From Thermodesulfobacteriota bacterium (GTDB taxonomy: Bacteria; Desulfobacterota_D; UBA1144; Nemesobacterales; UBA2774): a DNA stretch of 64,000 nucleotides. The DNA is taken from NCBI GenBank assembly GCA_021604765.1, contig BQJP01000006.1:36841-100840 (forward strand), in the 5' to 3' direction. Position numbers and translations under genes: made by a program. Position 1 is the first letter of the stretch. Each line of letters opens with the position of its first letter. Positions 34,591-42,811 of this stretch are shown piece after piece. The notes under the pieces are model-generated. The model was not told where the DNA came from. It searched no databases and saw only the letters and a program-made list of their open reading frames with translations.

Positions 34591-34933
34591 ATCCTATCTC
34601 CTTTAATCTCATAATATAAAATCAAAACAAGTTTGAAACATAAATGTTTCGCTCCGCCTTATGAGTAATTTATCATACTTCATTCATAAATTTTAGACAA
34701 GAGTAGGGCGACAGAATTCAGGAAAGTCAATGATTGACTTCCAATCTTTAAAATGAAATAATGAGAACGGTTTTACTTAAGATGACAAAAGTACATCCTA
34801 TAGGTGGAGTGTCTAAATATGAAACGTTTTTAATGTTTTTTGGTATTTATCTAAAGGTTTCAATGAACACTTTGATAGAAATATATACTGTATAATATTA
34901 GAAGATGAATCAAACTAGTTTAATGGAGGCAAG
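34591..34933. other. Intergenic region with an inverted repeat
   Basis: Divergent spacer between the DUF2092 gene and the cysteine-rich peptide gene. It contains GGAAAGTCAA-TGA-TTGACTTCC at 34721-34742 (one bulged base) and a TATAAT at 34891-34896 that fits a -10 box for the plus-strand peptide. I see no additional gene. Confidence 0.5.
34891..34896 (+). promoter_or_regulatory. Possible -10 box for the cysteine-rich peptide gene
   Basis: TATAAT 37 nt before the start codon. The nearest -35-like TTGATA is only 13 nt upstream, so spacing is poor and another activator may be needed. Confidence 0.35.
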
Positions 34934-35158
34934 ATGAAGAAAATATTGATGGTAGGTCTTTTTTCAGCTTTTTTAATTGGAGCTGCAATATTTATTATGC
35001 CAGTATCCGGGGATTGTGAAGATTGCAAGCAAGGAAAACAGTGCAGCACTTCTTACGACTGTGGTGAAATAGGTGTTTGCTACTGCCAATATTCATATGA
35101 AACTGAGCAGGACACAGGCGGAGGAATCCCCGAGTCCGGCACATGTTATTTTGAATAA
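34934..35158 (+). CDS. Small secreted cysteine-rich protein (74 aa)
   Basis: A signal peptide (MKKILMVGLFSAFLIGAAIFIMPVSG, about 26 residues) is followed by a 48-residue mature chain with seven cysteines: CEDC at its start, then single Cys in KQC, DCGE, GVCYC and GTCYF. The spacing could hold disulfides or a metal centre; the odd count would leave one thiol free or make a dimer. GGAGG lies 8 nt before the ATG. I recognise no family. It converges with the SYLF-like gene, leaving only 9 nt between stops. Confidence 0.7.
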   Translation: MKKILMVGLFSAFLIGAAIFIMPVSGDCEDCKQGKQCSTSYDCGEIGVCYCQYSYETEQDTGGGIPESGTCYFE

Positions 35159-35167
35159 GTAGTATTT

Positions 35168-35866
35168 CTATTTACATTCTTCAGTCCATTTTAAGAGTAA
35201 TGAGTTGAATTCCCTAAGTACTGGCGGAACATCTTGGGGTGAGGCTAGTATCTCTATTGGAACTATCGTACCCTGATAAGCATTAAAAGTGTCTTTGCTT
35301 GAATATTCCAAAAGGCTCTCGGATAAGTTGGCACCTGACAATCTTTGATCCGTATATTTCTCATATGCTACAAAAGATTGGATCTTATTATCACCAATTG
35401 TTCCAATGGGGCCTGCACTTATGTTATCGGAGTTAAGATGTACGTTATCTCCTAGTATTGCTTTCATACCGGTTTTATTTGTCGCCAATATTACCAACCC
35501 ACCGCCAGATTCATCAAATGATTTGAGGTTGTTGATTTTATAATAAAGTGGCTCGGTAAATTCATTTGAGTTGGGGGCTTTGCATGACATAAGACCTGTT
35601 CCTGTGAAGTCACCTCTGCTTTGTACCATTTCTATTTCAGGAATAATCAAAAAACATTCTGAACTACAAACTAGATCTTCTGGAATAGACTCTTTAGGCT
35701 GTCTTGATGATTGGTTAATGATTTCTTTTAAGAATTTAGAAGTAGAATCTGCAATTTTTTGAATAGGAGTTTTTACATTGAACCCTTCTGTTTGTGAGTA
35801 TGAACTGTCACTAAATAATACTAGGAGTAATATAGCTGCTACTATTAAATTGAATTTAGTTTTCAT
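35168..35866 (-). CDS. Exported SYLF/Ysc84-like lipid-binding domain protein
   Basis: The start at 35866 (MKTKFNLIVAAILLLVLFS) is preferred over the track start 35887 because GGAG lies 8 nt upstream and it yields a clean signal peptide ending near SYSQ. The mature sequence shows the SYLF pattern: PEDLVCSSECFLIIPEIEMVQSRGDFTGTGLMSC, then EPLYYKINNLKSFDESGGGLVILATNKTGMKAIL and NISAGPIG. SYLF domains bind membrane phosphoinositides or lipids in eukaryotes; exported bacterial ones are uncharacterised. Sequence match is by motif only and moderately strong. It is about 232 aa with two cysteines in the first strand pair. Confidence 0.65.
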   Translation of the reverse strand: MKTKFNLIVAAILLLVLFSDSSYSQTEGFNVKTPIQKIADSTSKFLKEIINQSSRQPKESIPEDLVCSSECFLIIPEIEMVQSRGDFTGTGLMSCKAPNSNEFTEPLYYKINNLKSFDESGGGLVILATNKTGMKAILGDNVHLNSDNISAGPIGTIGDNKIQSFVAYEKYTDQRLSGANLSESLLEYSSKDTFNAYQGTIVPIEILASPQDVPPVLREFNSLLLKWTEECK

Positions 35867-36113
35867 TTGTTTATCTCCGGCACTCATGTTTATTTAATTA
35901 AATTTACTCTAAGAAGGTTAAGATTCTATTAAGTAAGTTTTATTAAAGTTCTCTTCGGAGATAAAACGGTCTTCTAAAGAAGAAAAACCTGGAATATCAG
36001 TCCCCCTGGGTCATCCATCCTCTTATTATATTCCGCTATTAATTCGTAATAGGTTGTTGGATACACTACTCACCTTACCTACGATTATAGAGGGCTATTA
36101 GCCGATGTAATTT

Positions 36114-36461
36114 CTAAAGTAGATGGTAAATCAACATAAAAAAGAACCTGAGGTTTGGGGAAGTGTCTTTTACGGCTTGCGTGTCACCCATCGTCCTTGC
36201 GTCTATGCCTAAAAAAGCATGATAATTAACAGCAACATTTTTAAATTCTTCGAAATCAATTGCAATTGGTGTGGGAACCTTTAAGGGTCTGACATTTATT
36301 TCCGCAGTCTCAATCAAGATAGTATCTCCGTTTGAAGATGCTTTGAACCAGCGGTCTGAATCTGGTAAAGGCAACTCAAGACCACTGCCAATTTTAGATT
36401 TTATTAATTCCCATTCTTCTTCTTTTGAGTCACTCCAGTCTATTCTTCTGTCAAATAGCAT
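36114..36461 (-). CDS. Hypothetical 115-aa cytosolic protein
   Basis: No signal peptide or membrane helix. It starts MLFDRRIDWSDSKEEEWELIKSKIG and is rich in acidic residues in the first half; FEEFKNVAVNYHAFLG occurs near 70-86. AAGGAG lies 10 nt before the ATG, which supports translation. I recognise no family. The ORF ends in a hydrophobic FFFMLIYHLL tail. It sits between exported-protein genes with 220-nt or longer flanks. Confidence 0.5.
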   Translation of the reverse strand: MLFDRRIDWSDSKEEEWELIKSKIGSGLELPLPDSDRWFKASSNGDTILIETAEINVRPLKVPTPIAIDFEEFKNVAVNYHAFLGIDARTMGDTQAVKDTSPNLRFFFMLIYHLL

Positions 36462-36529
36462 ATTGTTATATCTCCTTATTAATTCATATTCTAATAATTA
36501 AGTGAATGTAACCGTTTTTAGGATTTTTT

Positions 36530-37147
36530 CTAGCGAATGCCTCTTTCTTCAACTCCATGCTCACCCATTGGTTCTCCTTGAGGCACAAGTGCGGGTGGTT
36601 GTTCAACTAAAGGCTCTGGTTGTTCTACAAGCGCTGGGGGTTGTTCCACTAGAGGATTTGGCTGATCCACCAATGGGTCTGGCTGCTCCACGAGAGCTGC
36701 AGGCTGCCTTACTAGCGGATCTGGTTGATCAACTAAAGGCTCGCTTTGTTCCACCAATCCCTCAGGCTGTCTAACTAAAGGATCATCTTCAACTAACGGT
36801 TCTCTCTGCTCAACCATAGAATCTGGTTCAGTAACTACTCCTCCGGGCGGAATATCTGAATCATATGGCTCAGTAACAATCCCTCCGGGTCCAGGGTCAA
36901 TGTTAAATGATTCAGGCTCTGATATTACACTATCCTGGTCTAGAGCAGGGTCCGGTGCATCCAATACAGTGTCAGGAGCAAAAGCTGGGTCATATGCTTC
37001 GATTTCTCTGGGATCCTCGGCCCTTGGAGTGTCAGGTGCTGGCGGTGGTCCTGGATCGCCGTATTGCGCCATTGATGGGAGAGTAATAATTAATAATGCG
37101 AATATCGAAAATTTAATTAATAAAGCTCTTTTGATCACTACTTTCAT
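36530..37147 (-). CDS. Exported protein with Pro/Glu-rich heptapeptide repeats
   Basis: 205 aa. A signal peptide (KRALLIKFSIFALLIITLPSMAQ) is followed by a Pro/Asp-rich region (PGPPPAPDTPRAEDP). Residues of about 108-190 consist of roughly a dozen seven-residue units of the form P-x-P/A-L-V-E/D/R-Q (PEPLVEQ, PPALVEQ, PDPLVDQ). Such chains are expected to be extended and acidic, suited to spanning the periplasm or decorating the cell surface. The underlying DNA is a 21-nt imperfect tandem repeat, prone to copy-number change. No enzymatic motif is present. It lies 46 nt after the 145-aa exported protein gene and may share its transcript. Confidence 0.75.
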   Translation of the reverse strand: MKVVIKRALLIKFSIFALLIITLPSMAQYGDPGPPPAPDTPRAEDPREIEAYDPAFAPDTVLDAPDPALDQDSVISEPESFNIDPGPGGIVTEPYDSDIPPGGVVTEPDSMVEQREPLVEDDPLVRQPEGLVEQSEPLVDQPDPLVRQPAALVEQPDPLVDQPNPLVEQPPALVEQPEPLVEQPPALVPQGEPMGEHGVEERGIR

Positions 37148-37193
37148 TAATCTTCTCCTTTCTATTGCTATAGCTGTACTTAACTATATGAGT

Positions 37194-37631
37194 TTACTCT
37201 GTAATAGGTGTCGCTGAAAGAATCTGTATATCGGATACTCTGTAGCCTTGTCTTCCCGCGCCCATAGTTATGCCACCTTTTAGATATGTATCAGCACTTT
37301 TGGGCGGCACTGTAACTGGCAGTAATCCTTGAGTAGTGGCAATTGTTTGGCCTATTGCCGGACCTGATGTTGTGGTAAAGAGTAGTCTCACTCTTATATC
37401 TTTGTAAGCGATACTTGCAGTATTTTCTATTTTAACCGAACTTAACATCGCAACTCTTGCCGGGGCGAAATAAGACCAGTCTGTGATTTTTAGGAACCAT
37501 TCAGGATGGGTGATCTGATTGCTATTATAGCTCTCAGGATTTTCAGCGTCCGCTGTGTCTTCTGCAAAGCTTAAAAGACTAAAACTAAACAGTAAAGCAA
37601 ACAAAATGTATACTCCGGTTAGTTTCTTCAT
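37194..37631 (-). CDS. Exported protein with FxLYD-like beta-sandwich
   Basis: 145 aa. The signal peptide is MKKLTGVYILFALLFSFSLLSFA. The mature part contains WSYFAPARVAMLSSVKIENTASIAYKDIRVRLLFTTTSG and a PVTVPPKSADTYLKG strand pair. This resembles the pattern of FxLYD/DUF3426-type domains (new strand, NT..A.KDI.V...F, ...VPPKS...), but the match is only by pattern. It is probably periplasmic. It is transcribed divergently from the SCO1 gene, 98 nt apart. Confidence 0.6.
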   Translation of the reverse strand: MKKLTGVYILFALLFSFSLLSFAEDTADAENPESYNSNQITHPEWFLKITDWSYFAPARVAMLSSVKIENTASIAYKDIRVRLLFTTTSGPAIGQTIATTQGLLPVTVPPKSADTYLKGGITMGAGRQGYRVSDIQILSATPITE

Positions 37632-37729
37632 GTAATGAGTTTAATCTATAAAGGATATATCTTCTACTTAAATATTTTTCTTTTGTTTCTATAATCGCAA
37701 GTTGGTTATAATTTAAATACAGGCGGATT

Positions 37730-38356
37730 ATGATGAAGGATAAAAGGATATTTCTAATTGTTCTGGCTCTTCTGGCCATTGGTTGGGGAGTCGCCGCCTA
37801 TCTCTATCTGGATTACCAAAATAAAGAGAATTTTCACGGCAAGATCTATCATAGACAAGCGCCGCGGTTTGCACTCACGAGTCATGATGGCAATAAAGTG
37901 CGTCTTGATCAGTTCCAGGACAAGATTGTCTTAATTTCCTGGGGATATTCCAATTGTCCTGATATTTGTCCTATTACACTCGCAAATCTAAATAAAACAA
38001 TGGAACTGCTAGGTAAAGACGCCAATGATGTTCAAGTTCTGTTTATAACTGTAGATCCTGAGCGAGATACGGCAGAGAGAATGGCGGAATATGTACCTTA
38101 CTTTCACAAGGATTTCATCGGGCTTACAGGAAACCAGGAAGAAATAGATCAGATTGCAGATGACTACGCTGTTACTATAGTCAAACACCCGGCTGTATAC
38201 GGCAGGGGACGGTTTGATACCTGGGACAGATATCTGATGACTCATACTAATACAATCCACCTTGTGGATCAAAATGGCAGACTATTTTTGACTTATCCTC
38301 ATCATATGCACGATTCCCAAAAGATTGCTGGCGACATTAAAAAAATCTTGCAGTAA
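37730..38356 (+). CDS. SCO1/SenC/PrrC-family copper chaperone
   Basis: 208 aa with one N-terminal membrane anchor (IFLIVLALLAIGWGVAAYLYL) and a thioredoxin-fold periplasmic domain. The copper-binding CxxxC motif is present as CPDIC within SWGYSNCPDICPITLANL, and the conserved third ligand His occurs in MTHTNTIHLVD. FITVDPERDTAERM is also typical. SCO proteins deliver copper to the CuA site of cytochrome oxidase or to other cuproproteins. Here the next gene is a multicopper oxidase, 48 nt downstream, a plausible client. Confidence 0.93.
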   Translation: MMKDKRIFLIVLALLAIGWGVAAYLYLDYQNKENFHGKIYHRQAPRFALTSHDGNKVRLDQFQDKIVLISWGYSNCPDICPITLANLNKTMELLGKDANDVQVLFITVDPERDTAERMAEYVPYFHKDFIGLTGNQEEIDQIADDYAVTIVKHPAVYGRGRFDTWDRYLMTHTNTIHLVDQNGRLFLTYPHHMHDSQKIAGDIKKILQ

Positions 38357-38403
38357 AAGTAAAACTTTTCTATACTGCTATTAGGTAAAAGGAGGGATTA
38401 GTT

Positions 38404-39873
38404 ATGCTAGGCATGCGAAGTGGATTGAGTCTTTCAATTGTAGTAATGATGATGTCCTTTTTTATTGTCGGAAGTTGCAATAATAACAGTGGTAAAGCTC
38501 CTCTTGGACCGCCTTTTCAAAATCCTATCCAAATTTCAAGCGTTAATGGTGTTCTAAATGTTACGTACAATGCTGCAGTTTCACCCGCAGAAGTTGACGG
38601 CAAGCCTTTTATGAGCGCTCAGTATAACGGCCTGTTGGCGCCTCCTACTTTAAGAGTTAATCCAGGTGATACGCTTAAACTTAATTTAAACAATTTTCTT
38701 GATATGATGACAAATATGCACTACCACGGAATGAACGTAAGTCCTCTATCCCCATCTGACGATGTATTTATTATGATCACTCCTAATAGCGGTTTTGATT
38801 ACACAGTTGATATACCAGAAGACCACCCGGAGGGCATGTTTTATTATCACGCACATCTATTTGGTATTACAGAGTTTCAGATAATGAGCGGTTTGTCAGG
38901 CGGTTTGATAGTTGGGGATATACTCGCTCCATTTCCTCAGCTAGACGGCATTACAGAGCAGATTATGTATTTGAAAGACTTTCAGCTTATGGATGGGGAG
39001 ATTCCACCTGAAGGTATGATTGATCCAAGCGGGCCCACAAACTTTACAGTGAACGGACAAACTAATCCGACTATTACTATGCGCCCTGGAGAGACGCAGT
39101 TTTGGCAAATTGGCAATATTGGAGCTGATCTTTATTATGATTTAGTTCTTGAAGGGCATTTGTTTTATCAGATAGAGAGGGATGGCAACAGACGTAATCA
39201 AACAGTTGAAAGAAATAGTATTTTAATGCCTACCAGTTCTCGTGTGGGAGTATTAGTTCAGGCCAATGAACCCGGACGTTATAAATTGAAAGCCAGAAAA
39301 TTTACTACAGGACCTCAAGGGGATCAATACGGGGGGGCCACGCTACTGACTGTAAATGTAGAGGGGGAGCCTGTCCAAGACCCGATTACTCTTCCAATAC
39401 CCATGAACCAATTCCCACCTGTTGAGAACCTTTGTGATCAGGAAATCGCAGTTGATAGGGAAATTGTATTTTCAGAAACAGCAGATGGAAATACTTTCTT
39501 TATTAATGGTAAAGAATTTGACCCTGAAAGAGTTGATACCGAGGTTAGAATAGGTGATTTTGAAAGATGGACTGTTACAAATACCTCAGGAGAGCTCCAC
39601 GTATTTCACATTCATCTAACAGATTTTGTTGTCTGTTCTGTAAATGGTGAGCCGCAGCCTTTTGTTGGGAAACAGGATACTGTGAATGTTCCGTATCAGG
39701 GACAGGATCCTGATTTTGAAGGACCGGGAGAAGCTGTGATTGTGATTGATTTTACAAATCCAATAATTAAAGGGAAAGCAGTTTATCACTGCCACATCGG
39801 GGAGCATGAAGATAACGGCATGATGGCAGTCTTTGAGGCTTGTGAAGAACCTCCATGTCAAGATTTTGACTAA
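38404..39873 (+). CDS. Multicopper oxidase lipoprotein (laccase-like)
   Basis: 489 aa. A lipobox-like FFIVGSC at residue 25 makes a lipid-anchored periplasmic protein likely. All four copper motifs are visible: HYHGMN, YYHAHLFG, HVFHIHLTDF and HCHIGEHEDNGMM (with the Cys ligand and an axial Met of a type-1 site). Three cupredoxin domains fit the length. Substrates of such enzymes include Cu+, Mn2+ or phenolics; which applies here is unknown. AGGAGG-like sequence (GGAGGG) precedes the ATG. The acidic tail ends EACEEPPCQDFD and adds two cysteines not needed for copper binding. Confidence 0.92.
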   Translation: MLGMRSGLSLSIVVMMMSFFIVGSCNNNSGKAPLGPPFQNPIQISSVNGVLNVTYNAAVSPAEVDGKPFMSAQYNGLLAPPTLRVNPGDTLKLNLNNFLDMMTNMHYHGMNVSPLSPSDDVFIMITPNSGFDYTVDIPEDHPEGMFYYHAHLFGITEFQIMSGLSGGLIVGDILAPFPQLDGITEQIMYLKDFQLMDGEIPPEGMIDPSGPTNFTVNGQTNPTITMRPGETQFWQIGNIGADLYYDLVLEGHLFYQIERDGNRRNQTVERNSILMPTSSRVGVLVQANEPGRYKLKARKFTTGPQGDQYGGATLLTVNVEGEPVQDPITLPIPMNQFPPVENLCDQEIAVDREIVFSETADGNTFFINGKEFDPERVDTEVRIGDFERWTVTNTSGELHVFHIHLTDFVVCSVNGEPQPFVGKQDTVNVPYQGQDPDFEGPGEAVIVIDFTNPIIKGKAVYHCHIGEHEDNGMMAVFEACEEPPCQDFD

Positions 39874-39876
39874 TAG

Positions 39877-40908
39877 TTATTCTTGTTCGGATAACTCAGC
39901 TGTTTTAAGTTTTTCGACCTCTTTGGCGAGTTCCCAGACTAGCTCTTTTGTTCCTTCACCTGTAGCTGAAGAGATTGGAAATGTTTTTATACCTAAATCG
40001 TTAAAATATTTCTCAAGTCTTTCTAGTTCTTCTCGCGCTTCTGTGATATCAATTTTATTAAGTGCAACTATCTGAGGCCTCTTGGATAGCTCTTCGCTGA
40101 AAGATATAAGCTCGTGATTTAATTTTTCGTAGTCTTGGATCGGGTCTCTCTGTGTAATTGGAGAAAGGTCTAGAAGATGAACCAAAATTTTTGTGCGCTC
40201 AATATGTCTTAAAAACTGTATTCCAAGACCGGCTCCTTCATGTGCGCCCTCAATGATTCCCGGTATATCTGCAACAACAAATGTTGCACCGTCTCCATAG
40301 CTAACTACTCCCAGGTTGGGTACAAGAGTTGTAAAAGGGTAGTCGGCAACTTTTGGTTTGGCGGCTGAGATTGTAGAGATAAGTGTTGATTTCCCAGCGT
40401 TTGGAAATCCGAGCAATCCAACATCTGCTAGCAGTTTTAGCTCGAGCTTAAGTGTTCTTTCCTGACCAGGAGTGCCAGGTTCTGCTTCTTTAGGGGCTTG
40501 GTTAGTAGGTGTGATAAACCTTGCGTTTCCTCTGCCACCTTTTCCACCTTTTGCCACTACTAATGTTTGCCCGTCTTCTGTTAAATCACCGTAGAATTCA
40601 TCTGTTTCAAAGTCTTTAATCTCCGTACCCAAAGGAACTGGGATTAGAAGATCTTCAGCATTCTTGCCGTGTTGGTCTTTTCCTTTCCCATGCACCCCGC
40701 GTTTTGCTTTGTAGTGTTGTTGGTATCTGTGGTCGAGAAGTGAGGTCATATTACGGCGTGCTATCATAATAACATCACCGCCGTTTCCGCCGTCCCCGCC
40801 GTTGGGACCACCTCTTGGAACAAATTTCTCCCGCCTAAAGCTCACACAGCCTCTGCCACCGTCTCCTGCTTTTATATAAATCTTCGCTTCATCAATAAAC
40901 TTAGCCAT
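39877..40908 (-). CDS. obgE: GTPase ObgE/CgtA
   Basis: 343 aa. The glycine-rich OBG domain is clear ([34 protein letters not shown]), followed by the G domain with G1 [11 protein letters not shown]2/G3 [12 protein letters not shown] and [17 protein letters not shown]4 NKID and G5 SSATGEG. The C-terminus is short and acidic (LSEQE). ObgE binds the 50S subunit and couples ribosome assembly to stress. It is a single gene here; rplU/rpmA, its usual neighbours, are not adjacent in the window. Confidence 0.97.
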   Translation of the reverse strand: MAKFIDEAKIYIKAGDGGRGCVSFRREKFVPRGGPNGGDGGNGGDVIMIARRNMTSLLDHRYQQHYKAKRGVHGKGKDQHGKNAEDLLIPVPLGTEIKDFETDEFYGDLTEDGQTLVVAKGGKGGRGNARFITPTNQAPKEAEPGTPGQERTLKLELKLLADVGLLGFPNAGKSTLISTISAAKPKVADYPFTTLVPNLGVVSYGDGATFVVADIPGIIEGAHEGAGLGIQFLRHIERTKILVHLLDLSPITQRDPIQDYEKLNHELISFSEELSKRPQIVALNKIDITEAREELERLEKYFNDLGIKTFPISSATGEGTKELVWELAKEVEKLKTAELSEQE

Positions 40909-40958
40909 AGCCCACTAGTATAAACTATTTATATTATCCTAATAGATATTAGCTAATG

Positions 40959-40964
40959 TATAAT
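40959..40964 (+). promoter_or_regulatory. Possible -10 box for the HugZ-like gene
   Basis: TATAAT in the 124-nt spacer between divergent obgE and the PNPOx-DUF2470 gene, about 70 nt before the latter. A clear -35 box is not visible. Confidence 0.3.
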
Positions 40965-41032
40965 GTTATATATATTGGTTCTATCCTATTTTTTAGATCA
41001 AATGGCAATTTTATATGTAACGGAGCGTAGAG

Positions 41033-41824
41033 ATGTCTAAATCAAGTTCGAGATCACATGGCTATACGACAACTTCAAGAGATGAACCGCCGGTTCCTGA
41101 GCCCACCTATGCTGAGCGGGTGCGTACATTAATCAGCCGCGCTCATATGGGAACCTTATCAACATTATCTGCAAAACACCCTGATTGGCCATTCGGTTCA
41201 ATGATGCCTTATGGTCTAGATGAAAAAGGACGGCCCACTTTTTTAATAAGTACTATGGCTATGCATACACACAATCTAATCCGTGACGGTAGGTCTAGTT
41301 TGTTTGTTTCTCAAACCGATTCAGGCGGCGATCCCTTAGATGCATCACGAGTTACTCTTATGGGTGAGACTACGAAAGTTCCCGATGAGCAACTCCACGA
41401 AGTTAGAGACCTCTATTTAAAGCGATATAAGAACGCAAGTTACTGGGTGGATTTTGACGATTTTTCTTTCTATAGAATGGATATAAAAGACATTTATTTT
41501 GTAGGCGGGTTTGGCGCGATGGGCTGGGTTACGGTCGAGCAATATCACGACGCCAATGTCGATCCACTTGCAGATTCAGCAGCAGGAATTATTAAGCATA
41601 TGAATGATGATCATACCGAATCTTTAGTGCTTTTAGCAAAACACTTCACAAAAGTCGAAGCTGAAGAATCTTCAATGACCTCAGTTGACAGATTAGGTAT
41701 GCAAGTCAGAATAAAAGCCAACAATGAATTCTATAGCAGACGTATAGGTTTCATCAGAGAAGTAACAAACACTGAAGAATGCAGAAAAGTTATAGTAGAA
41801 ATGGTTAAACAAGCGCGCGGTTAA
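41033..41824 (+). CDS. HugZ-like protein: PNPOx split barrel plus DUF2470
   Basis: 263 aa. The N-terminal split-barrel flavin/heme fold (residues about 28-165) starts ERVRTLISRAHMGTLSTLS and continues PFGSMMPYGLDEKGRPTFLIS. The C-terminal DUF2470 domain (about 175-260) shows IIKHMNDDHTESLVLLAKHF and VDRLGMQVRI. This two-domain order is that of HugZ-type heme oxygenases and of plant/cyanobacterial homologues that bind tetrapyrroles. It is the first of three closely spaced plus-strand genes (15 and 6 nt gaps). A role in tetrapyrrole turnover is plausible but unproved. Confidence 0.85.
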   Translation: MSKSSSRSHGYTTTSRDEPPVPEPTYAERVRTLISRAHMGTLSTLSAKHPDWPFGSMMPYGLDEKGRPTFLISTMAMHTHNLIRDGRSSLFVSQTDSGGDPLDASRVTLMGETTKVPDEQLHEVRDLYLKRYKNASYWVDFDDFSFYRMDIKDIYFVGGFGAMGWVTVEQYHDANVDPLADSAAGIIKHMNDDHTESLVLLAKHFTKVEAEESSMTSVDRLGMQVRIKANNEFYSRRIGFIREVTNTEECRKVIVEMVKQARG

Positions 41825-41839
41825 TTTCGGATCACAATC

Positions 41840-42805
41840 ATGAAAAACAAAAAAGCTCTGGTATTGGGATGCGGAGTCATAGGCCTTACTTCTGGCATAA
41901 GACTTTTAGAAGAGGGCTATGAGGTTGAGATTGTAGCGGCCAATATTCCACCCGATACTACTTCAAATGTTGCCACAGCCTATTGGTATCCATTTAGAGT
42001 ATCACCTCCAGAGAAGGTTTTGCCCTGGGCAGCTCTTACATATGATAAATATATGGAGCTTGTTAAAATTCCTGATATTGGACTTGGAATATTTAATTTC
42101 GTTCAAATATTTGACCATAAAGTGCCTGACCCATTTTGGAAACCAGTGGTCTCTAATTTTATCAGGGTAGGAAAAGATGAACTGCCCCCAGGTTATGTTG
42201 ATGGATACATTGCTCCAATAGCTCGAATTGAAACCCCAATATATATGGATTATTTAATTGCTCGATTTAAAGAATCCGGCGGTAAGATTACAAAACTGGA
42301 TAAAGAAGTTGAGAATATAGAAGAAATAACAGTAAATCATAAATTGATAATTAACTGCTCAGGTCTGGGATCTGGGAAATTATTTAACGATAAAGAGGTT
42401 TTCCCTATTAGAGGGCAGCTGGTGAAGACTACCAACCCTGGGCTTAGGGACTGCATTAACGAAGAAGAAGGCCCTCTTGCCGTATCATATATAGTTCCTC
42501 ACGGTACTTACTGTATCCTTGGTGGCACTGCTGACGATAATGACTGGAACTTGGAAGTAGATCCAAAAACTTCTGAGGAAATATTACGTAAGTGTAGAGA
42601 ACTCGATCCTAGATTAAATGAAGCGGAAATTTTAGGAGAGAGAGTAGGGCTCAGACCCGGAAGAACAGAGGTTCGTTTAGAGCTTGAGCATTTCTCTAAC
42701 GATTTACTAATAATTCATAACTATGGTCATGGTGGAGCTGGATTTACACTGTCATGGGGGTGTGCTGAGGAAGTGCTAAGATTTGCAGAGAGTGTTTGTG
42801 AGTAA
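41840..42805 (+). CDS. FAD-dependent D-amino-acid-oxidase-like protein
   Basis: 321 aa of the DAO family. The dinucleotide-binding motif is VLGCGVIGLTSGIRLLEEGYEV; the next segment TSNVATAYWYPFRVSP is characteristic of D-amino-acid/D-aspartate oxidases. Also visible are INCSGLGSGKL, the catalytic-domain Arg region ERVGLRPGRTEVRLE and the C-terminal HNYGHGGAGFTLSWGCA FAD loop. The enzyme would deaminate a D-amino acid to the keto acid with H2O2 formation. Substrate is undetermined. It lies 15 nt after the HugZ-like gene. Confidence 0.88.
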   Translation: MKNKKALVLGCGVIGLTSGIRLLEEGYEVEIVAANIPPDTTSNVATAYWYPFRVSPPEKVLPWAALTYDKYMELVKIPDIGLGIFNFVQIFDHKVPDPFWKPVVSNFIRVGKDELPPGYVDGYIAPIARIETPIYMDYLIARFKESGGKITKLDKEVENIEEITVNHKLIINCSGLGSGKLFNDKEVFPIRGQLVKTTNPGLRDCINEEEGPLAVSYIVPHGTYCILGGTADDNDWNLEVDPKTSEEILRKCRELDPRLNEAEILGERVGLRPGRTEVRLELEHFSNDLLIIHNYGHGGAGFTLSWGCAEEVLRFAESVCE

Positions 42806-42811
42806 ATTGTT

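Noticed and set aside
36502-36774. 90-aa plus-strand ORF across the heptad repeats
   Set aside because: Antisense reading of the repeat; its Leu/Val/Pro repetition is a by-product of the 21-nt DNA periodicity.
36570-36820. Possible CRISPR-like array of short repeats
   Set aside because: The 21-nt units have no spacers and encode an in-frame heptapeptide repeat after a signal peptide, so they are coding repeats.
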